Source: Jeotgalibaca arthritidis (GTDB lineage Bacteria; Bacillota; Bacilli; Lactobacillales; Aerococcaceae). From it: a stretch of DNA of 64,000 nt. Location of the stretch: the NCBI RefSeq assembly GCF_011100465.1, contig NZ_CP049740.1:1356001-1420000 (forward strand), given 5' to 3'. Positions within the stretch are counted from its first letter, which is position 1; each line of letters begins with the position of its first letter. Of this stretch, positions 26,022-36,157 are shown one piece after another. Below the pieces are notes generated by a model that searched no databases, was not told the origin of the DNA, and saw only the letters and a program-made list of their open reading frames with translations. The position numbers and the translations under genes are program-made.

Positions 26022-26774
26022 ATGAGTAAAATTATTGTTAGAGATATGAATCTATGGTACACCGATTTCCAAGCTTTGAAAAACATTAATATGGAAATTA
26101 AAGAAAATGAAATTACAGCCTTCATCGGACCTTCAGGCTGTGGAAAGTCAACATTCCTAAAAAGCTTGAACCGTATGAATGACTTAGTAGCAGGATGCCG
26201 TATTGAAGGGGATATCCTATTAGATAACAAGGATGTTTATGCTTCTGATTATGATGTCAACATGCTTCGTAAACGCGTTGGAATGGTGTTTCAACATCCA
26301 AACCCATTTCCGATGAGTATTTATGACAACATTGCCTATGGTCCACGTACACACGGCATTAAAGATAAAAAAACATTAGATGAAATTGTTGAGAAGAGTT
26401 TGAAAGGCGCAGCAATTTGGGACGAGGTGAAAGACGACCTGTCTAAAAATGCCTTGCGTATTTCTGGTGGACAACAACAACGGATTTGTATTGCTCGTGC
26501 TTTAGCAGTTGAACCAGAAGTCTTGTTAATGGATGAACCAACATCTGCCTTAGATCCTATTTCAACAGCGAAAATTGAAGACCTTGTACAAGAGTTGAAA
26601 GACCGCTATACCATCGTGATGGTTACCCACAATATGCAGCAAGCGGCTCGTGTGTCTGATAAAACAGCATTTTTCTTAACAGGAGAGACCGTTGAATTTG
26701 GTGAAACATCACAAATCTTCTCTAATCCAAGAGACAAGCGTACAGAAGATTATGTATCAGGAAGATTTGGGTAA
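26022..26774 (+). CDS. pstB: Phosphate ABC transporter ATPase PstB
   Basis: ATPase of the Pst importer. Walker [10 protein letters not shown], the PstB-typical [21 protein letters not shown], signature [14 protein letters not shown], and Walker [14 protein letters not shown]. The ATG at 26022 follows AAAGGAG and is 2 bp after the pstA stop; the longer in-frame reading from 25983 would overlap pstA and lacks support. 250 aa is the normal length. A single pstB is seen, not the pstB1/pstB2 pair common in some Lactobacillales. Confidence 0.95.
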   Translation: MSKIIVRDMNLWYTDFQALKNINMEIKENEITAFIGPSGCGKSTFLKSLNRMNDLVAGCRIEGDILLDNKDVYASDYDVNMLRKRVGMVFQHPNPFPMSIYDNIAYGPRTHGIKDKKTLDEIVEKSLKGAAIWDEVKDDLSKNALRISGGQQQRICIARALAVEPEVLLMDEPTSALDPISTAKIEDLVQELKDRYTIVMVTHNMQQAARVSDKTAFFLTGETVEFGETSQIFSNPRDKRTEDYVSGRFG

Positions 26775-26827
26775 TTGCGAAAAAGATGTTAAAATAGACA
26801 TATAAGACATAAGTGAGGTGTGCTGCA

Positions 26828-27487
26828 GTGAGAAGAACGTTTGATGATGATTTACAAACTATGCACGGCCAGTTTACAAAAATGGGATTAATGGTAAACG
26901 AAAATATCTTAAGAGCGGTTAAGGCGTTTATTAATCATGATAAAAACCTAGCTGTCGAAGCAAAGCAAAAAGATAAGGATGTTAATGACATTGAAGTAGA
27001 GATTGAAAATCTTTGCTTCCAATTAATTGCCTTACAACAACCTGTATCTAGCGACTTACGATCGATTGTAACAGTGATGAAAGCAAGTTCGGATTTGGAA
27101 CGTATGGGCGACCATGCTGTCAGTATTGCACGATCTGTCATTCGAGTGAAAGAGCGCCATAACAAACGTATTCCAGAAGTTGAGGCTAAAATCGCTGAGA
27201 TGGCGGAAGTCGTTAAGAAGATGGTTGAACAAGTGATCGATGCCTATGTCCACGTTGATGAATCAAAGGCACGTCAAATCGCTGAAATGGATTCAAAAGT
27301 AGATAAGCATTTTGTCGAAATTAACCATTACTGTATTAAGCAAATGGCAATCGATTCAGAACTTGTCCCAGGTGGATCAGATTACATTGCGGTTGCTGGT
27401 TACTTAGAAAGAATTGGCGACTACGTGACTAATATTTGTGAACGTATCGTTTACCTCAAAACTGGTGAGATTTTAGAATTAAATTAA
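26828..27487 (+). CDS. phoU: Phosphate signalling protein PhoU
   Basis: Peripheral regulator that links Pst transport to PhoR signalling. Two PhoU helical repeats are visible; the first includes ALQQPVSSDLRSIVTVMKASSDLERMGDH with conserved E/DxxxD metal-binding acids, and the second YLERIGDYVTNICE. The GTG start at 26828 is chosen because GAGGTG lies 7 nt upstream and gives 219 aa, the usual size. It is the last gene of the pst operon, followed by a terminator. Confidence 0.94.
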   Translation: MRRTFDDDLQTMHGQFTKMGLMVNENILRAVKAFINHDKNLAVEAKQKDKDVNDIEVEIENLCFQLIALQQPVSSDLRSIVTVMKASSDLERMGDHAVSIARSVIRVKERHNKRIPEVEAKIAEMAEVVKKMVEQVIDAYVHVDESKARQIAEMDSKVDKHFVEINHYCIKQMAIDSELVPGGSDYIAVAGYLERIGDYVTNICERIVYLKTGEILELN

Positions 27488-27497
27488 TAAATAGGAT

Positions 27498-27537
27498 AAA
27501 AAGAAAGTAGCTGGTGGTACCAGTTACTTTCTTTTTA
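27498..27537. terminator. Terminator of the pst-phoU operon
   Basis: A 17-bp stem with one G-U pair: 27498-27514 with 27520-27536, A-rich before and T-rich after. Confidence 0.9.
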
Positions 27538-27594
27538 TTATTTTGATTATAAAATCTGTTAAAATGGAGATAAGATAAATTGAGGAGTGTTTAC

Positions 27595-27894
27595 ATGGCT
27601 AAAAAAATCGAGGATGAAACGATTCAGCAAGCAACAAAAATTTTTAAACTGCTCGGCGATAATACCCGCTTTCGAATACTCTATTTATTACAAGATAAAG
27701 AATGGAATGTTAATGCTATTGCAACAGAATTGCAGATGGAGCAATCTGCTGTTTCCCATCAACTAAAAAAATTAAAAGAAGCACGGCTCGTTAAAAGTAG
27801 GCGTGTAGGTAAAAATATGTTATACAGCCAAGATGATAATCACGTCTATGAAATCCTTCATATGGCAGTCACTCACGTGAAGCATACTCATTAA
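27595..27894 (+). CDS. ArsR/SmtB family metal-sensing repressor, CzrA type
   Basis: Small winged-helix repressor of 99 aa. The recognition helix region is QSAVSHQLKKLKEARLVKSRR. The C-terminal helix carries Asp81, His83, His94 and His97, exactly the D-x-H...H-x-x-H spacing of the alpha5 zinc/cobalt site of staphylococcal CzrA, so a zinc or cobalt response is expected. No cysteine metal site of the ArsR alpha3 type is present. The start at ATG 27595 has GAGGAG 7 nt upstream; the longer TTG start would overlap that site. No metal exporter is adjacent, so its target lies elsewhere or it is autoregulated. Confidence 0.88.
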   Translation: MAKKIEDETIQQATKIFKLLGDNTRFRILYLLQDKEWNVNAIATELQMEQSAVSHQLKKLKEARLVKSRRVGKNMLYSQDDNHVYEILHMAVTHVKHTH

Positions 27895-27901
27895 AACGAA
27901 T

Positions 27902-27915
27902 CGAACGAGTGTTCT
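27902..27915 (+). promoter_or_regulatory. LexA (SOS) box upstream of uvrA
   Basis: CGAACGAGTGTTCT matches the Gram-positive LexA box CGAAC-N4-GTTCG at 9 of its 10 fixed positions. It overlaps the -35 area of a -10-like TATGAT (27932-27937), about 62 bp before uvrA. Confidence 0.8.
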
Positions 27916-27976
27916 TTTTCGTTGAAAGATGGTATGATAGGATGGAACAGAATTTAAAGATGCGAGGAAGAGTATA

Positions 27977-30817
27977 ATGGCAAAAGATCAAATTATCGTG
28001 CGCGGCGCACGTTCTCATAACTTAAAAAACATTGACGTCACTATTCCACGTGACAAATTAGTTGTTGTTACAGGATTATCAGGGTCTGGAAAAAGTTCAC
28101 TAGCATTTGACACCCTTTATGCAGAAGGACAAAGACGGTATGTTGAGAGTCTCTCTGCCTACGCTCGCCAATTCTTAGGACAAATGGAAAAGGCAGATGT
28201 CGATACCATTGATGGACTCAGTCCAGCCATTGCGATCGATCAAAAATCAACTAGTAATAACCCTCGTTCTACGGTGGGAACTGTAACTGAAATTAATGAT
28301 TTCCTTCGGTTGCTGTTTGCACGAGTGGGCCATCCCATTTGCCCGAATGACGGAACGGAAATTAGTAGCCAGTCCCCTGAACAAATTGTTAATCAAATTT
28401 TAGAGCTGCCTGAACGAACAAGAATGCAAATTTTGGCTCCGGTTGTTTATGGAAAAAAAGGCCAACACAAAAAAGTGATTGATGATATGAAACGTCAAGG
28501 CTTTGTTAGAGTTCGTATTGATGGTGAGCTGTATGACATAACAGAAACGCCTGAGCTAGATAAAAACAAAGCTCATAACATTGATGCCGTTGTGGATAGA
28601 ATTGTTGTTAAAGAGGGCATTCGTTCTCGTTTATTTGATTCAGTTGAAACAGCACTTCAATTGGCAGAAGGTTATGTTGTCATTAATGTTATTGATGGGG
28701 AAGATATGATGTTTAGCGAACATTATGCTTGTCCGCATTGTGGATTTACAGTCGGTGAAATAGAGCCCCGTCTCTTCTCCTTTAATGCGCCATATGGAGC
28801 CTGTGCAGACTGCGATGGCTTGGGCATGAAGTTAGAAGTGGATTTGGACTTAGTTGTACCCGATATGACATTAACGATTGAAGAGGGAGCCATTGCACCT
28901 TGGAATCCAATCAGTTCTAACTATTACCCTGAAATGCTCCGCCAATTTTGTACAGAATTTAAGATTCCCATGGATATCCCTTTCGAGAAGTTAAGTAAAA
29001 AGGAAAGAGAATTCGTTTTATTTGGGTCAAAAGGGAAAAAATTCCATTTCTACCATAAAAATGAATTCGGTGCCGTCCGAGATGTTCAAATTCCATTTGA
29101 AGGTGTTGTTAACAACATCGACCGCCGTTACCATGAGTCATCAAGTGACTTTACGCGTAAAGTGATGCGTGAGTATATGACAGAGTTACACTGTCAAACG
29201 TGTAAAGGGGCGCGTTTAAATGAACAAGCCTTATGTGTAAAAGTGAATGACCAAAACATCTCACAAGTGACCAATCATTCGATTGAGCAAGCGCTGGCCT
29301 TTTTTGAACAACTCAATTTAAGTGAGTCTGAGTCAGATATTGCTAAACCAATTTTGAGAGAAATCAACTCTCGTTTATACTTTTTAAATAATGTAGGCTT
29401 GAACTATTTGACACTCAGTCGGGTCGCTGGCAGTTTGTCTGGTGGAGAAGCTCAACGGATTCGTTTAGCTACTCAAATCGGGTCTAACCTATCGGGTGTG
29501 CTTTATATTTTAGATGAGCCGTCGATTGGCTTGCACCAGAGAGATAATAATCTCTTGATCGAATCGATGAAGAGTATGCGTGATTTAGGAAATACATTGG
29601 TGGTTGTCGAGCATGATGAAGATACCATGTTACAATCGGACTACTTGATTGATATTGGTCCAGGTGCAGGTGAGCGCGGCGGCGAGGTTGTTGCTGCTGG
29701 GACGCCTAAACAAGTCATGAAATCGAAAAAATCGATTACTGCTCAATACTTATCAGGGAAAAAGTTTATTGCTGTGCCAGAAGAAAGACGATCTGAAGAT
29801 CGCGGTGCGGTGCTGGTTGAAGGAGCCGAAGAAAATAACTTAAAGAATATCGATGTTTCCTTCCCAATTGGTAAATTTATTGCAGTAACCGGTGTATCCG
29901 GTTCAGGTAAGAGTTCGCTCGTTAACCGTGTGTTGAAACTAGCTTTATCGAGAGAATTAACGCGTACCAAGGAAAAACCAGGTAAGTTTAAACGATTATC
30001 AGGTTATGAAGAGCTTGAAAAAGTGATTGATATTGATCAAAGTCCAATCGGTCGGACACCACGTAGTAATCCAGCTACTTATACAAGTGTGTTTGATGAT
30101 GTCCGTGGCTTATTTGCTAATACTAATGAGGCTAAAATTAGAGGCTATAGCAAAGGGCGCTTCAGTTTTAACGTGAAAGGCGGCCGCTGTGAAGCGTGTA
30201 AGGGAGACGGTATCTTAAAAATTGAGATGCACTTCTTACCGGATGTCTATGTGCCATGTGAAGTGTGTCATGGCAAACGCTATAACTCTGAAACCTTGGA
30301 AGTACGCTATAAGGGTAAAAATATTTCTGAAATTTTGGACATGACGATTGATGAAGCTGTGCCATTTTTTGAGGCTATCCCTAAAATTAAGCGTAAGCTA
30401 CAGACGATTGCTGATGTTGGTTTAGGTTATATCACACTTGGTCAACCAGCAACAACCTTATCTGGTGGGGAAGCACAACGGATGAAGTTGGCAAGTGAAT
30501 TGCAACGCGTTTCTACTGGTAAGACGTTCTACATTCTAGATGAGCCAACAACTGGTCTTCATACAGATGATATTGCACGACTACTTGAAGTATTGCAACG
30601 TTTAGTGGATGCAGGTAATACCGTTTTAGTTGTCGAGCATAATCTCGATGTTATTAAAACGGCAGACCATATTATTGATATGGGACCAGAGGGCGGCGAT
30701 GGCGGCGGTACAGTTCTTGCAACTGGCACACCGGAGGAAGTAGCAGCTGTTGAAGCCAGCTATACTGGCCAATACTTAAAGAAAATACTCGAACGAGACA
30801 AAGCACGCCAAAGTTAA
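27977..30817 (+). CDS. uvrA: Excinuclease ABC subunit A
   Basis: Damage-recognition ATPase of nucleotide excision repair, acting as a dimer with UvrB. There are two ABC modules. The first has Walker [10 protein letters not shown] and signature [12 protein letters not shown]; the second has GVSGSGKSS and [12 protein letters not shown]. The zinc fingers include CPHCGF with CADCDG in the first half, and CEACKGDG with CEVCHGKRY in the second. The 946-aa length is complete. It is usually behind uvrB, which is absent here; a metal-sensor gene sits upstream instead. A LexA box supports SOS induction. Confidence 0.97.
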   Translation: MAKDQIIVRGARSHNLKNIDVTIPRDKLVVVTGLSGSGKSSLAFDTLYAEGQRRYVESLSAYARQFLGQMEKADVDTIDGLSPAIAIDQKSTSNNPRSTVGTVTEINDFLRLLFARVGHPICPNDGTEISSQSPEQIVNQILELPERTRMQILAPVVYGKKGQHKKVIDDMKRQGFVRVRIDGELYDITETPELDKNKAHNIDAVVDRIVVKEGIRSRLFDSVETALQLAEGYVVINVIDGEDMMFSEHYACPHCGFTVGEIEPRLFSFNAPYGACADCDGLGMKLEVDLDLVVPDMTLTIEEGAIAPWNPISSNYYPEMLRQFCTEFKIPMDIPFEKLSKKEREFVLFGSKGKKFHFYHKNEFGAVRDVQIPFEGVVNNIDRRYHESSSDFTRKVMREYMTELHCQTCKGARLNEQALCVKVNDQNISQVTNHSIEQALAFFEQLNLSESESDIAKPILREINSRLYFLNNVGLNYLTLSRVAGSLSGGEAQRIRLATQIGSNLSGVLYILDEPSIGLHQRDNNLLIESMKSMRDLGNTLVVVEHDEDTMLQSDYLIDIGPGAGERGGEVVAAGTPKQVMKSKKSITAQYLSGKKFIAVPEERRSEDRGAVLVEGAEENNLKNIDVSFPIGKFIAVTGVSGSGKSSLVNRVLKLALSRELTRTKEKPGKFKRLSGYEELEKVIDIDQSPIGRTPRSNPATYTSVFDDVRGLFANTNEAKIRGYSKGRFSFNVKGGRCEACKGDGILKIEMHFLPDVYVPCEVCHGKRYNSETLEVRYKGKNISEILDMTIDEAVPFFEAIPKIKRKLQTIADVGLGYITLGQPATTLSGGEAQRMKLASELQRVSTGKTFYILDEPTTGLHTDDIARLLEVLQRLVDAGNTVLVVEHNLDVIKTADHIIDMGPEGGDGGGTVLATGTPEEVAAVEASYTGQYLKKILERDKARQS

Positions 30818-30824
30818 TGATAGG

Positions 30825-30858
30825 AAGAGATTGGGAGTTACTCCCAATCTCTTTTTTT
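30825..30858. terminator. Terminator of uvrA
   Basis: AAGAGATTGGGAG (30825-30837) pairs perfectly with CTCCCAATCTCTT (30841-30853) around a 3-nt loop, then T. Confidence 0.9.
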
Positions 30859-30898
30859 GTCAGTACTGAAATGTAGAGCGAAATCAATCTTAGGTCCT

Positions 30899-30927
30899 AT
30901 GACAAATGTAGTCATCCTTGGCATAAT
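30899..30927 (+). promoter_or_regulatory. Promoter of the envelope-stress trio with an inverted repeat over the -35
   Basis: ATGACA (30899-30904), a 17-bp spacer, then CATAAT (30922-30927). ATGAC-N7-GTCAT (30899-30915) forms an inverted repeat overlapping the -35 and spacer, a likely operator for a stress regulator. Confidence 0.55.
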
Positions 30928-31004
30928 AGAGACATAAGATAACGACTTAACTAACCGTCAATCAAATATAAACCAAGTAAGACCATACCAAGGAGGAACT
31001 AACC

Positions 31005-32522
31005 ATGAACGAGAGAGAACGTATTTTAGCATTGGTAAAAGAAGGCATTATCTCAACTGAGGAAGCCATTGAATTACTCGAAAATGCTGCAAAAAAACAT
31101 GGCAAAGATGCTGTAAAAACAAATCAAGATACTGATTTCATGACTGAAGAAACAACCCAAGAGCCGCAAACAGCTGAAGAGCAGATTGAAGAAGCAGAAA
31201 AGAAAGACAAAGAAAACTTCGAAAAAATTATTGAGGAATTAGCAAGTGAGATTTCATACTTCTCTTCCCGGGTGGATGAAAAAACAGAAGCACTTCAAGT
31301 CTTGCGTAGACAAATTAGTTTAAAGCAAGAGCGCAGACAAGAAATTGCGACGCATGAAGAGCTAGATACAGTAACACCGGAACTTGAGATGGAAGCCGTT
31401 CGTTTGGATGAAGAGCTAGACGGATTGAAATCACAAGAAGAGGCGTTAAGAGAAGAAAAACGTCAAATGGAAGAAAAAATGCGGACGTTGAAAAAAGAAC
31501 AGCTTGAAAAAAATATCAAATCAATCGGCGATAAGTTTGGAAGCAAGGAAGAGTGGCAAGAAACGGCGACTGAATTTTCAGGTAAATTAAACCGTTTAGG
31601 CTCTCAAATCGGTAGCTTCCTAACATCAACTATTAACAATGTGATGGAAAATGTTGAATGGAAAGAAGTAGACTTGAATATGAACGTACCAGGTTTAGTT
31701 TCTAAAAAATTCCATCATGATTTTGTTTACGAACAAGCAACAGCTAGTATTCTAGATTTCCAAATCGCTAATGGGAATGTTAGCTTTGAAAAATGGGATA
31801 AAGAAGATATTAAAGTAGCAGCAGATATTAAAATCTATGCTAAATTTGAGGAAGAAACACCGATGGAAGCCTTCCAAGCTCGCAGTACAATTGATATTGA
31901 CGAAGATCATTTCACCTTCCATGTTCCAAATAAACGGGTTCGTTGTGACATGACGGTTTACTTACCGGAAAGAGAATACGATTATGTTGCCTTTAAAATG
32001 TTGAATGGCAACATTACTGTTAACGACTTCGCAGGTAAAGACATCTATGCTAAAACAACTAATGGTAAAATGACCTTTAATAAGGTATCAGCAACCATGC
32101 TAGAGTTGGACGGTGTGAATGGTTCAATTACAATCACAGATGGTTCAATTGTTGATGTGATGGCTAAAGTGGTTAATGGGTCTATTACAACGAGCAGCGC
32201 AATCAACAGCTCATCACTCTCTATCGTCAATGGTGATATTCGCATGACTTACCATGATACAGAGGCAAAACGAATTAAAGCTTCTTCTGTTAATGGAAGT
32301 GTCAAACTGGCTATACCGGAAGAAAAAAGTATTGAACTAGACGCTCGTAGCTCGCTAGGATCGATTAAAAATCGTATTGAAGCTGTTGAAATTCTAAAAC
32401 AACGTGATGAAAAAACCAATAAACATCTTGAGTTTAGAAAAATAGAAGAAACAGCTACAGTTGTGGTAGAATTGAAAACAACAAATGGAAGTATTATGAT
32501 TAAAAACACAGACAAATATTAA
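31005..32522 (+). CDS. DUF4097-family protein with long coiled coil (YvlB-like)
   Basis: Cell-envelope-stress-associated protein of unknown activity. Residues 1-35 (ILALVKEGIISTEEAIELLE) form a short helical module like the SHOCT-like N-terminus of YvlB. Residues about 55-185 are highly charged and predicted coiled coil. Residues about 215-505 are the DUF4097 beta-strand repeat region, with recurring NGNI/NGKM/NGSI turns expected of a beta-helix. There is no signal peptide or membrane helix. It starts a three-gene operon with a PspC protein and a YvlD-type membrane protein, the same set as the Bacillus yvl operon. The role is inferred from that context. Confidence 0.8.
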   Translation: MNERERILALVKEGIISTEEAIELLENAAKKHGKDAVKTNQDTDFMTEETTQEPQTAEEQIEEAEKKDKENFEKIIEELASEISYFSSRVDEKTEALQVLRRQISLKQERRQEIATHEELDTVTPELEMEAVRLDEELDGLKSQEEALREEKRQMEEKMRTLKKEQLEKNIKSIGDKFGSKEEWQETATEFSGKLNRLGSQIGSFLTSTINNVMENVEWKEVDLNMNVPGLVSKKFHHDFVYEQATASILDFQIANGNVSFEKWDKEDIKVAADIKIYAKFEEETPMEAFQARSTIDIDEDHFTFHVPNKRVRCDMTVYLPEREYDYVAFKMLNGNITVNDFAGKDIYAKTTNGKMTFNKVSATMLELDGVNGSITITDGSIVDVMAKVVNGSITTSSAINSSSLSIVNGDIRMTYHDTEAKRIKASSVNGSVKLAIPEEKSIELDARSSLGSIKNRIEAVEILKQRDEKTNKHLEFRKIEETATVVVELKTTNGSIMIKNTDKY

Positions 32523-32538
32523 GAAATGAGGGATTAGC

Positions 32539-32820
32539 ATGAAAAAGTTAACAAAATCAGCAACAGATAGACAAGTCAGTGGTGTGTTAGGTGGGATTGC
32601 AGAATACTTCGGTATTGATTCTACCATTATCCGAATTATCTTTGTTATCTTTGCCTTTGCAGGAGTAGGATCGCCAGTATTCTTATATATTTTATTAGCT
32701 ATTTTACTACCTGAACCAGAACGTCCACGTTCAAACCGTCGTCCAAATGCTTACGGTAACGAAAGAAAAGAAGCAAAACCGATTCAAAAAGATGAAGATG
32801 AGGATTGGAGCGATTTCTAA
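32539..32820 (+). CDS. PspC-domain membrane protein
   Basis: Small protein of 93 aa with a PspC domain in residues 3-60 (LTKSATDRQVSGVLGGIAEYFG and one long hydrophobic helix at about 34-58), followed by a charged cytoplasmic tail. PspC proteins sense or buffer membrane stress. It lies 16 bp after the DUF4097 gene, and its stop overlaps the next start as TAATG. It corresponds to YvlC by position. Confidence 0.85.
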   Translation: MKKLTKSATDRQVSGVLGGIAEYFGIDSTIIRIIFVIFAFAGVGSPVFLYILLAILLPEPERPRSNRRPNAYGNERKEAKPIQKDEDEDWSDF

Positions 32821-33161
32821 TGGGATTTTGGAAAAAAATAGCGATTAATTCAATAATTTTTATTGCATTAGCATATTTGATTCCAGGATTCACAGTTAGA
32901 AGTGTTTGGACAGCCTTTGGGGCAAGTATCGTCCTGTCTATCGTTAATGTATCTGTCAAACCAGTCTTACATATTTTTTCTCTTCCAATCACGATTATGA
33001 CATTGGGCTTGTTCAGCTTCATTATTAACGCCTTGATGCTGTCACTAACCTCATTCTTTGTTGGTCCGGGATTCAGCTTCAGTAGCTTTGGTGTGACCTT
33101 ATTGGTTTCCTTGCTACTGTCATTAGCACAAAATATGATTCAAGATAAGCATGACTATTAA
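32820..33161 (+). CDS. YvlD/phage-holin-like small membrane protein
   Basis: A 113-aa protein with four hydrophobic helices and little else, of the family often labelled phage holin family 4 or YvlD. It is not a phage gene here; it completes a DUF4097-PspC-YvlD envelope-stress operon. The ATG at 32820 overlaps the PspC stop by one base (TAATG), so translation is coupled; the longer reading from 32805 has no support. A terminator follows. Confidence 0.82.
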   Translation: MGFWKKIAINSIIFIALAYLIPGFTVRSVWTAFGASIVLSIVNVSVKPVLHIFSLPITIMTLGLFSFIINALMLSLTSFFVGPGFSFSSFGVTLLVSLLLSLAQNMIQDKHDY

Positions 33162-33166
33162 ATGAG

Positions 33167-33200
33167 AGGCCTTTTCCCAGGAGGGAGAAGGTCTTTTTTT
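33167..33200 (+). terminator. Terminator of the DUF4097-PspC-YvlD operon
   Basis: AGGCCTTTTCCC (33167-33178) pairs with GGGAGAAGGTCT (33183-33194) with two G-U pairs, then a T run. Confidence 0.82.
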
Positions 33201-33293
33201 ACCTTTATATACTGGCCTTTAAATGTTATCATTAAGAGTAAATAAGACTTCTTTTAAGCGACTATAAAAGGATAGAAGAGTGAGGGAACAACG

Positions 33294-34229
33294 ATGTCCA
33301 ATAGTGTGACGATACAAGAATTAGTGAAAACATCAACCTTTAAAATTATTGTTGGTGAAGAGTTCTTAAATAAAAAAATAACATCAACAGAAATTTACCG
33401 CCCAGGGGTAGAATTAACAGGCTATTTTGCTTTTTATCCATCATGGCGCGTGCAATTAATGGGGCAAACAGAGCTCTCATTTATCGAACGGATGACACCT
33501 GAGGAACGTCTCGTTATTATGCGTCGTTTATGTCAAAAGGAAACACCGTGCTTTATCATTTCGAGAAATATGGAAGCTCCTGTTGAATTAGTAAAAGCTT
33601 GTCAAGAAGCGGGAATTCCGTTATTGCAGGCGCAATCTAAAACGACGCGTGTATCAAGTAATATCACTAACTTCCTAGAGAGCCGCCTTGCAGAGCGTGT
33701 TTCTATGCACGGGGTTTTAGTGGATGTCTTTGGTATGGGTGTTATGATTACTGGAGACAGTGGTGTTGGTAAATCTGAAACAGCGCTAGAGCTGATTCAA
33801 AAGGGCCACCGTTTAGTAGCCGATGACCGTATCGATTTATATCAACATGATGAGGATACGTTAATGGGAGAATCGCCACCAATTTTACGCCATTTGATTG
33901 AAATTCGTGGCATTGGAATTATGGACGTGATGACTTTATTTGGTGCTGGAGCAGTAAAACAATCAAATGAAGTAAATTTAATTGTTAATTTGTCGTTATG
34001 GGCGAAAGATAAAAAGTTTGAACGTTTAGGCAGTACCGAAGAAATGGTAAACATTTTAGATGTTCAAGTTCCTAAAATTACTGTCCCAGTTAAAACAGGT
34101 CGTAACTTAGCGATTATTGTTGAAATGGCAGCGATGAATTTCCGTGCCAAAACAATGGGCTATAATGCTGCTGAAACATTCGAGCGCAATCTAGACTTGT
34201 TAATTAAGGAAAATTCTAAAGAAGACTAA
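33294..34229 (+). CDS. hprK: HPr kinase/phosphorylase
   Basis: Bifunctional enzyme that phosphorylates or dephosphorylates Ser46 of HPr and so sets carbon catabolite repression with CcpA. An N-terminal domain (about 1-130) precedes the catalytic domain with P-loop GDSGVGKSE (about 154-162), and the family signature EIRGIGIMDVMTLFG (about 203-217). The length of 311 aa is full. It leads the hprK-lgt-gpsA-galU run, with gaps of about 20-25 bp. Confidence 0.96.
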   Translation: MSNSVTIQELVKTSTFKIIVGEEFLNKKITSTEIYRPGVELTGYFAFYPSWRVQLMGQTELSFIERMTPEERLVIMRRLCQKETPCFIISRNMEAPVELVKACQEAGIPLLQAQSKTTRVSSNITNFLESRLAERVSMHGVLVDVFGMGVMITGDSGVGKSETALELIQKGHRLVADDRIDLYQHDEDTLMGESPPILRHLIEIRGIGIMDVMTLFGAGAVKQSNEVNLIVNLSLWAKDKKFERLGSTEEMVNILDVQVPKITVPVKTGRNLAIIVEMAAMNFRAKTMGYNAAETFERNLDLLIKENSKED

Positions 34230-34251
34230 TTGAATAGATAGGGGACATGAT

Positions 34252-35103
34252 ATGAATCAGTTTATTGCAGCAATCAATCCGGTTGCATTCCGACTAGGTG
34301 GTATACCAGTCGCATGGTATGGCATTTTAATCGGCATTGGTATTGTCGTAGCCATGTCACTAGCGTCACGAGAGGGAGACCTTAAAGGCATGCCGCAAGA
34401 TTTTGTCGTTGATATGGCCTTTTGGACTGTTCCGATTGCAATTGTTGGCGCACGTATCTACTACGTTGTGTTTGAGTGGCAGTATTACATCCTTCATCCA
34501 GAACAAATTATTCAGATCTGGAACGGTGGGATTGCTATATATGGGGCCTTGATTGCTGGCGGAATCACCGTATATTTTTTCACTAAGACTAAACAAGTGC
34601 CTTTCTTTTTGGCGCTAGATGTTCTAGCACCAGGTGTTCTAATCGCTCAATCAATCGGGCGTTGGGGTAACTTTATCAATCAAGAAGCACATGGGTCAGA
34701 AGTGAGTAGACAATTTTTAGAAAAATTGTTATTGCCAGAATTTATTATTAATCAAATGAATATTAACGGCACCTATTATCATCCGACCTTTTTGTATGAA
34801 TCACTGTGGTCATTGATTGGTTTTGTTGTCATTTTGATTTTAAGAAGACAGAAAAAGATTTTGCGTCAAGGAGAGGTCTTTTTAACCTATGTGATGTGGT
34901 ATTCCTTTGGCCGTTTCTTTATCGAAGGAATGAGAACAGACAGCCTATATTTGTTTGATGTCATTCGTGTATCACAACTGTTGTCGATTATTTTATTCGC
35001 TGGTGCTGCGGTGGTTTGGGCTTATCGTCGCTACAACAATTACCCAAAAGACCCATTTTACACTGATATTGATTTAGGAATGAAAAACCCTGAATCTAAC
35101 TAA
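34252..35103 (+). CDS. lgt: Prolipoprotein diacylglyceryl transferase
   Basis: Membrane enzyme that adds diacylglycerol to the lipobox cysteine of prelipoproteins, such as PstS and the other binding proteins of this window. About seven helices. Conserved stretches: [32 protein letters not shown] (the Lgt signature) and [10 protein letters not shown]. The 283-aa length fits. AGGGGACAT precedes the ATG. It is in the usual place after hprK. Confidence 0.95.
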   Translation: MNQFIAAINPVAFRLGGIPVAWYGILIGIGIVVAMSLASREGDLKGMPQDFVVDMAFWTVPIAIVGARIYYVVFEWQYYILHPEQIIQIWNGGIAIYGALIAGGITVYFFTKTKQVPFFLALDVLAPGVLIAQSIGRWGNFINQEAHGSEVSRQFLEKLLLPEFIINQMNINGTYYHPTFLYESLWSLIGFVVILILRRQKKILRQGEVFLTYVMWYSFGRFFIEGMRTDSLYLFDVIRVSQLLSIILFAGAAVVWAYRRYNNYPKDPFYTDIDLGMKNPESN

Positions 35104-35128
35104 CTGTTTGAAGATTCGGAGGACGATT

Positions 35129-36136
35129 ATGAAAGAAAAAATTGCTGTACTAGGACCAGGATCATGGGGTACTGCCTTAGCCATGGTTTTAGACGAAAAT
35201 AACCACCACGTTCGTTTGTGGGGGGTTGAAGCTAATCAAATGGATGAGATTAACCAACAGCGTACCAATAAGAAGTTTTTACCAGACACGATTATAAGTG
35301 AGGGCATTGAGGCTTATACAGATCTTGCAAAAGCAATTGACGGTGTCGACTATATTTTATTTGTTGTACCGACAAAGGCAATTCGTTCGGTTGCCCAGCA
35401 AGTGGCTGCTTTATTAGATGGCAAGAAGAAGCCAATTATTATTCATGCGAGTAAAGGGCTAGAACAAGTCACTCATAAGCGCATCTCGACTATTATCGAA
35501 GAAGAAATTCCAAGTGATCTGCATCAAGGCGTGGTTGTTTTATCTGGACCAAGTCACGCTGAAGAGGTAGCAAAAAAAGATATTACAACGATTACAGCTG
35601 CTTGTGCAATTGAAGAGTCCGCAGTGAGTGTTCAACGTATTTTTACAAACCACTATTTCCGTGTATATACGAATACAGACATTATCGGTGTTGAATTAGG
35701 CGCAGCTTTGAAGAATATTATTGCAGTTGGTGCAGGTGCCTTGCATGGTTTAGGTTACGGCGATAACGCAAAAGCGGCATTGATGACGCGGGGTTTAGCT
35801 GAAATCAGCCGTTTAGGCGTTGCGTTTGGTGCGGACCCACGTACCTTTATTGGACTAAGTGGTGTTGGCGATATTATCGTAACAGGGACCAGTGTTCACT
35901 CACGTAACTGGCGTGCCGGAAACTTGATTGGTAAAAAAGTACCGCTTCAAGAAGTATTAGATAATATGGGTATGGTTGTTGAAGGTGTTCAAACAACTAA
36001 AGCTGCCTACGAATTAGCCCAACAACAAGGGATTGAAATGCCAATTACAGAAGCCATCTACCGTGTCCTATATGAAGATGCGGATGTCGATCAAGTGATT
36101 CGCGATCTAATGATGCGTGACCATAAAGCAGAATAA
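35129..36136 (+). CDS. gpsA: Glycerol-3-phosphate dehydrogenase [NAD(P)+]
   Basis: Reduces dihydroxyacetone phosphate to sn-glycerol-3-phosphate for phospholipid, and hence lipoteichoic acid, synthesis. The Rossmann start is [12 protein letters not shown]. The substrate part has [28 protein letters not shown] and [12 protein letters not shown] chose ATG 35129 because GGAGGA lies 5 nt upstream; 335 aa is the usual length. Genes on both sides belong to the same run. Confidence 0.95.
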   Translation: MKEKIAVLGPGSWGTALAMVLDENNHHVRLWGVEANQMDEINQQRTNKKFLPDTIISEGIEAYTDLAKAIDGVDYILFVVPTKAIRSVAQQVAALLDGKKKPIIIHASKGLEQVTHKRISTIIEEEIPSDLHQGVVVLSGPSHAEEVAKKDITTITAACAIEESAVSVQRIFTNHYFRVYTNTDIIGVELGAALKNIIAVGAGALHGLGYGDNAKAALMTRGLAEISRLGVAFGADPRTFIGLSGVGDIIVTGTSVHSRNWRAGNLIGKKVPLQEVLDNMGMVVEGVQTTKAAYELAQQQGIEMPITEAIYRVLYEDADVDQVIRDLMMRDHKAE

Positions 36137-36157
36137 TGTAAAGGTGATGATAACCAC

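Noticed and set aside
32820-33161. Phage holin, suggesting a prophage remnant
   Set aside because: The family name is historical; the gene is operonic with DUF4097 and PspC genes, and no phage gene is nearby.
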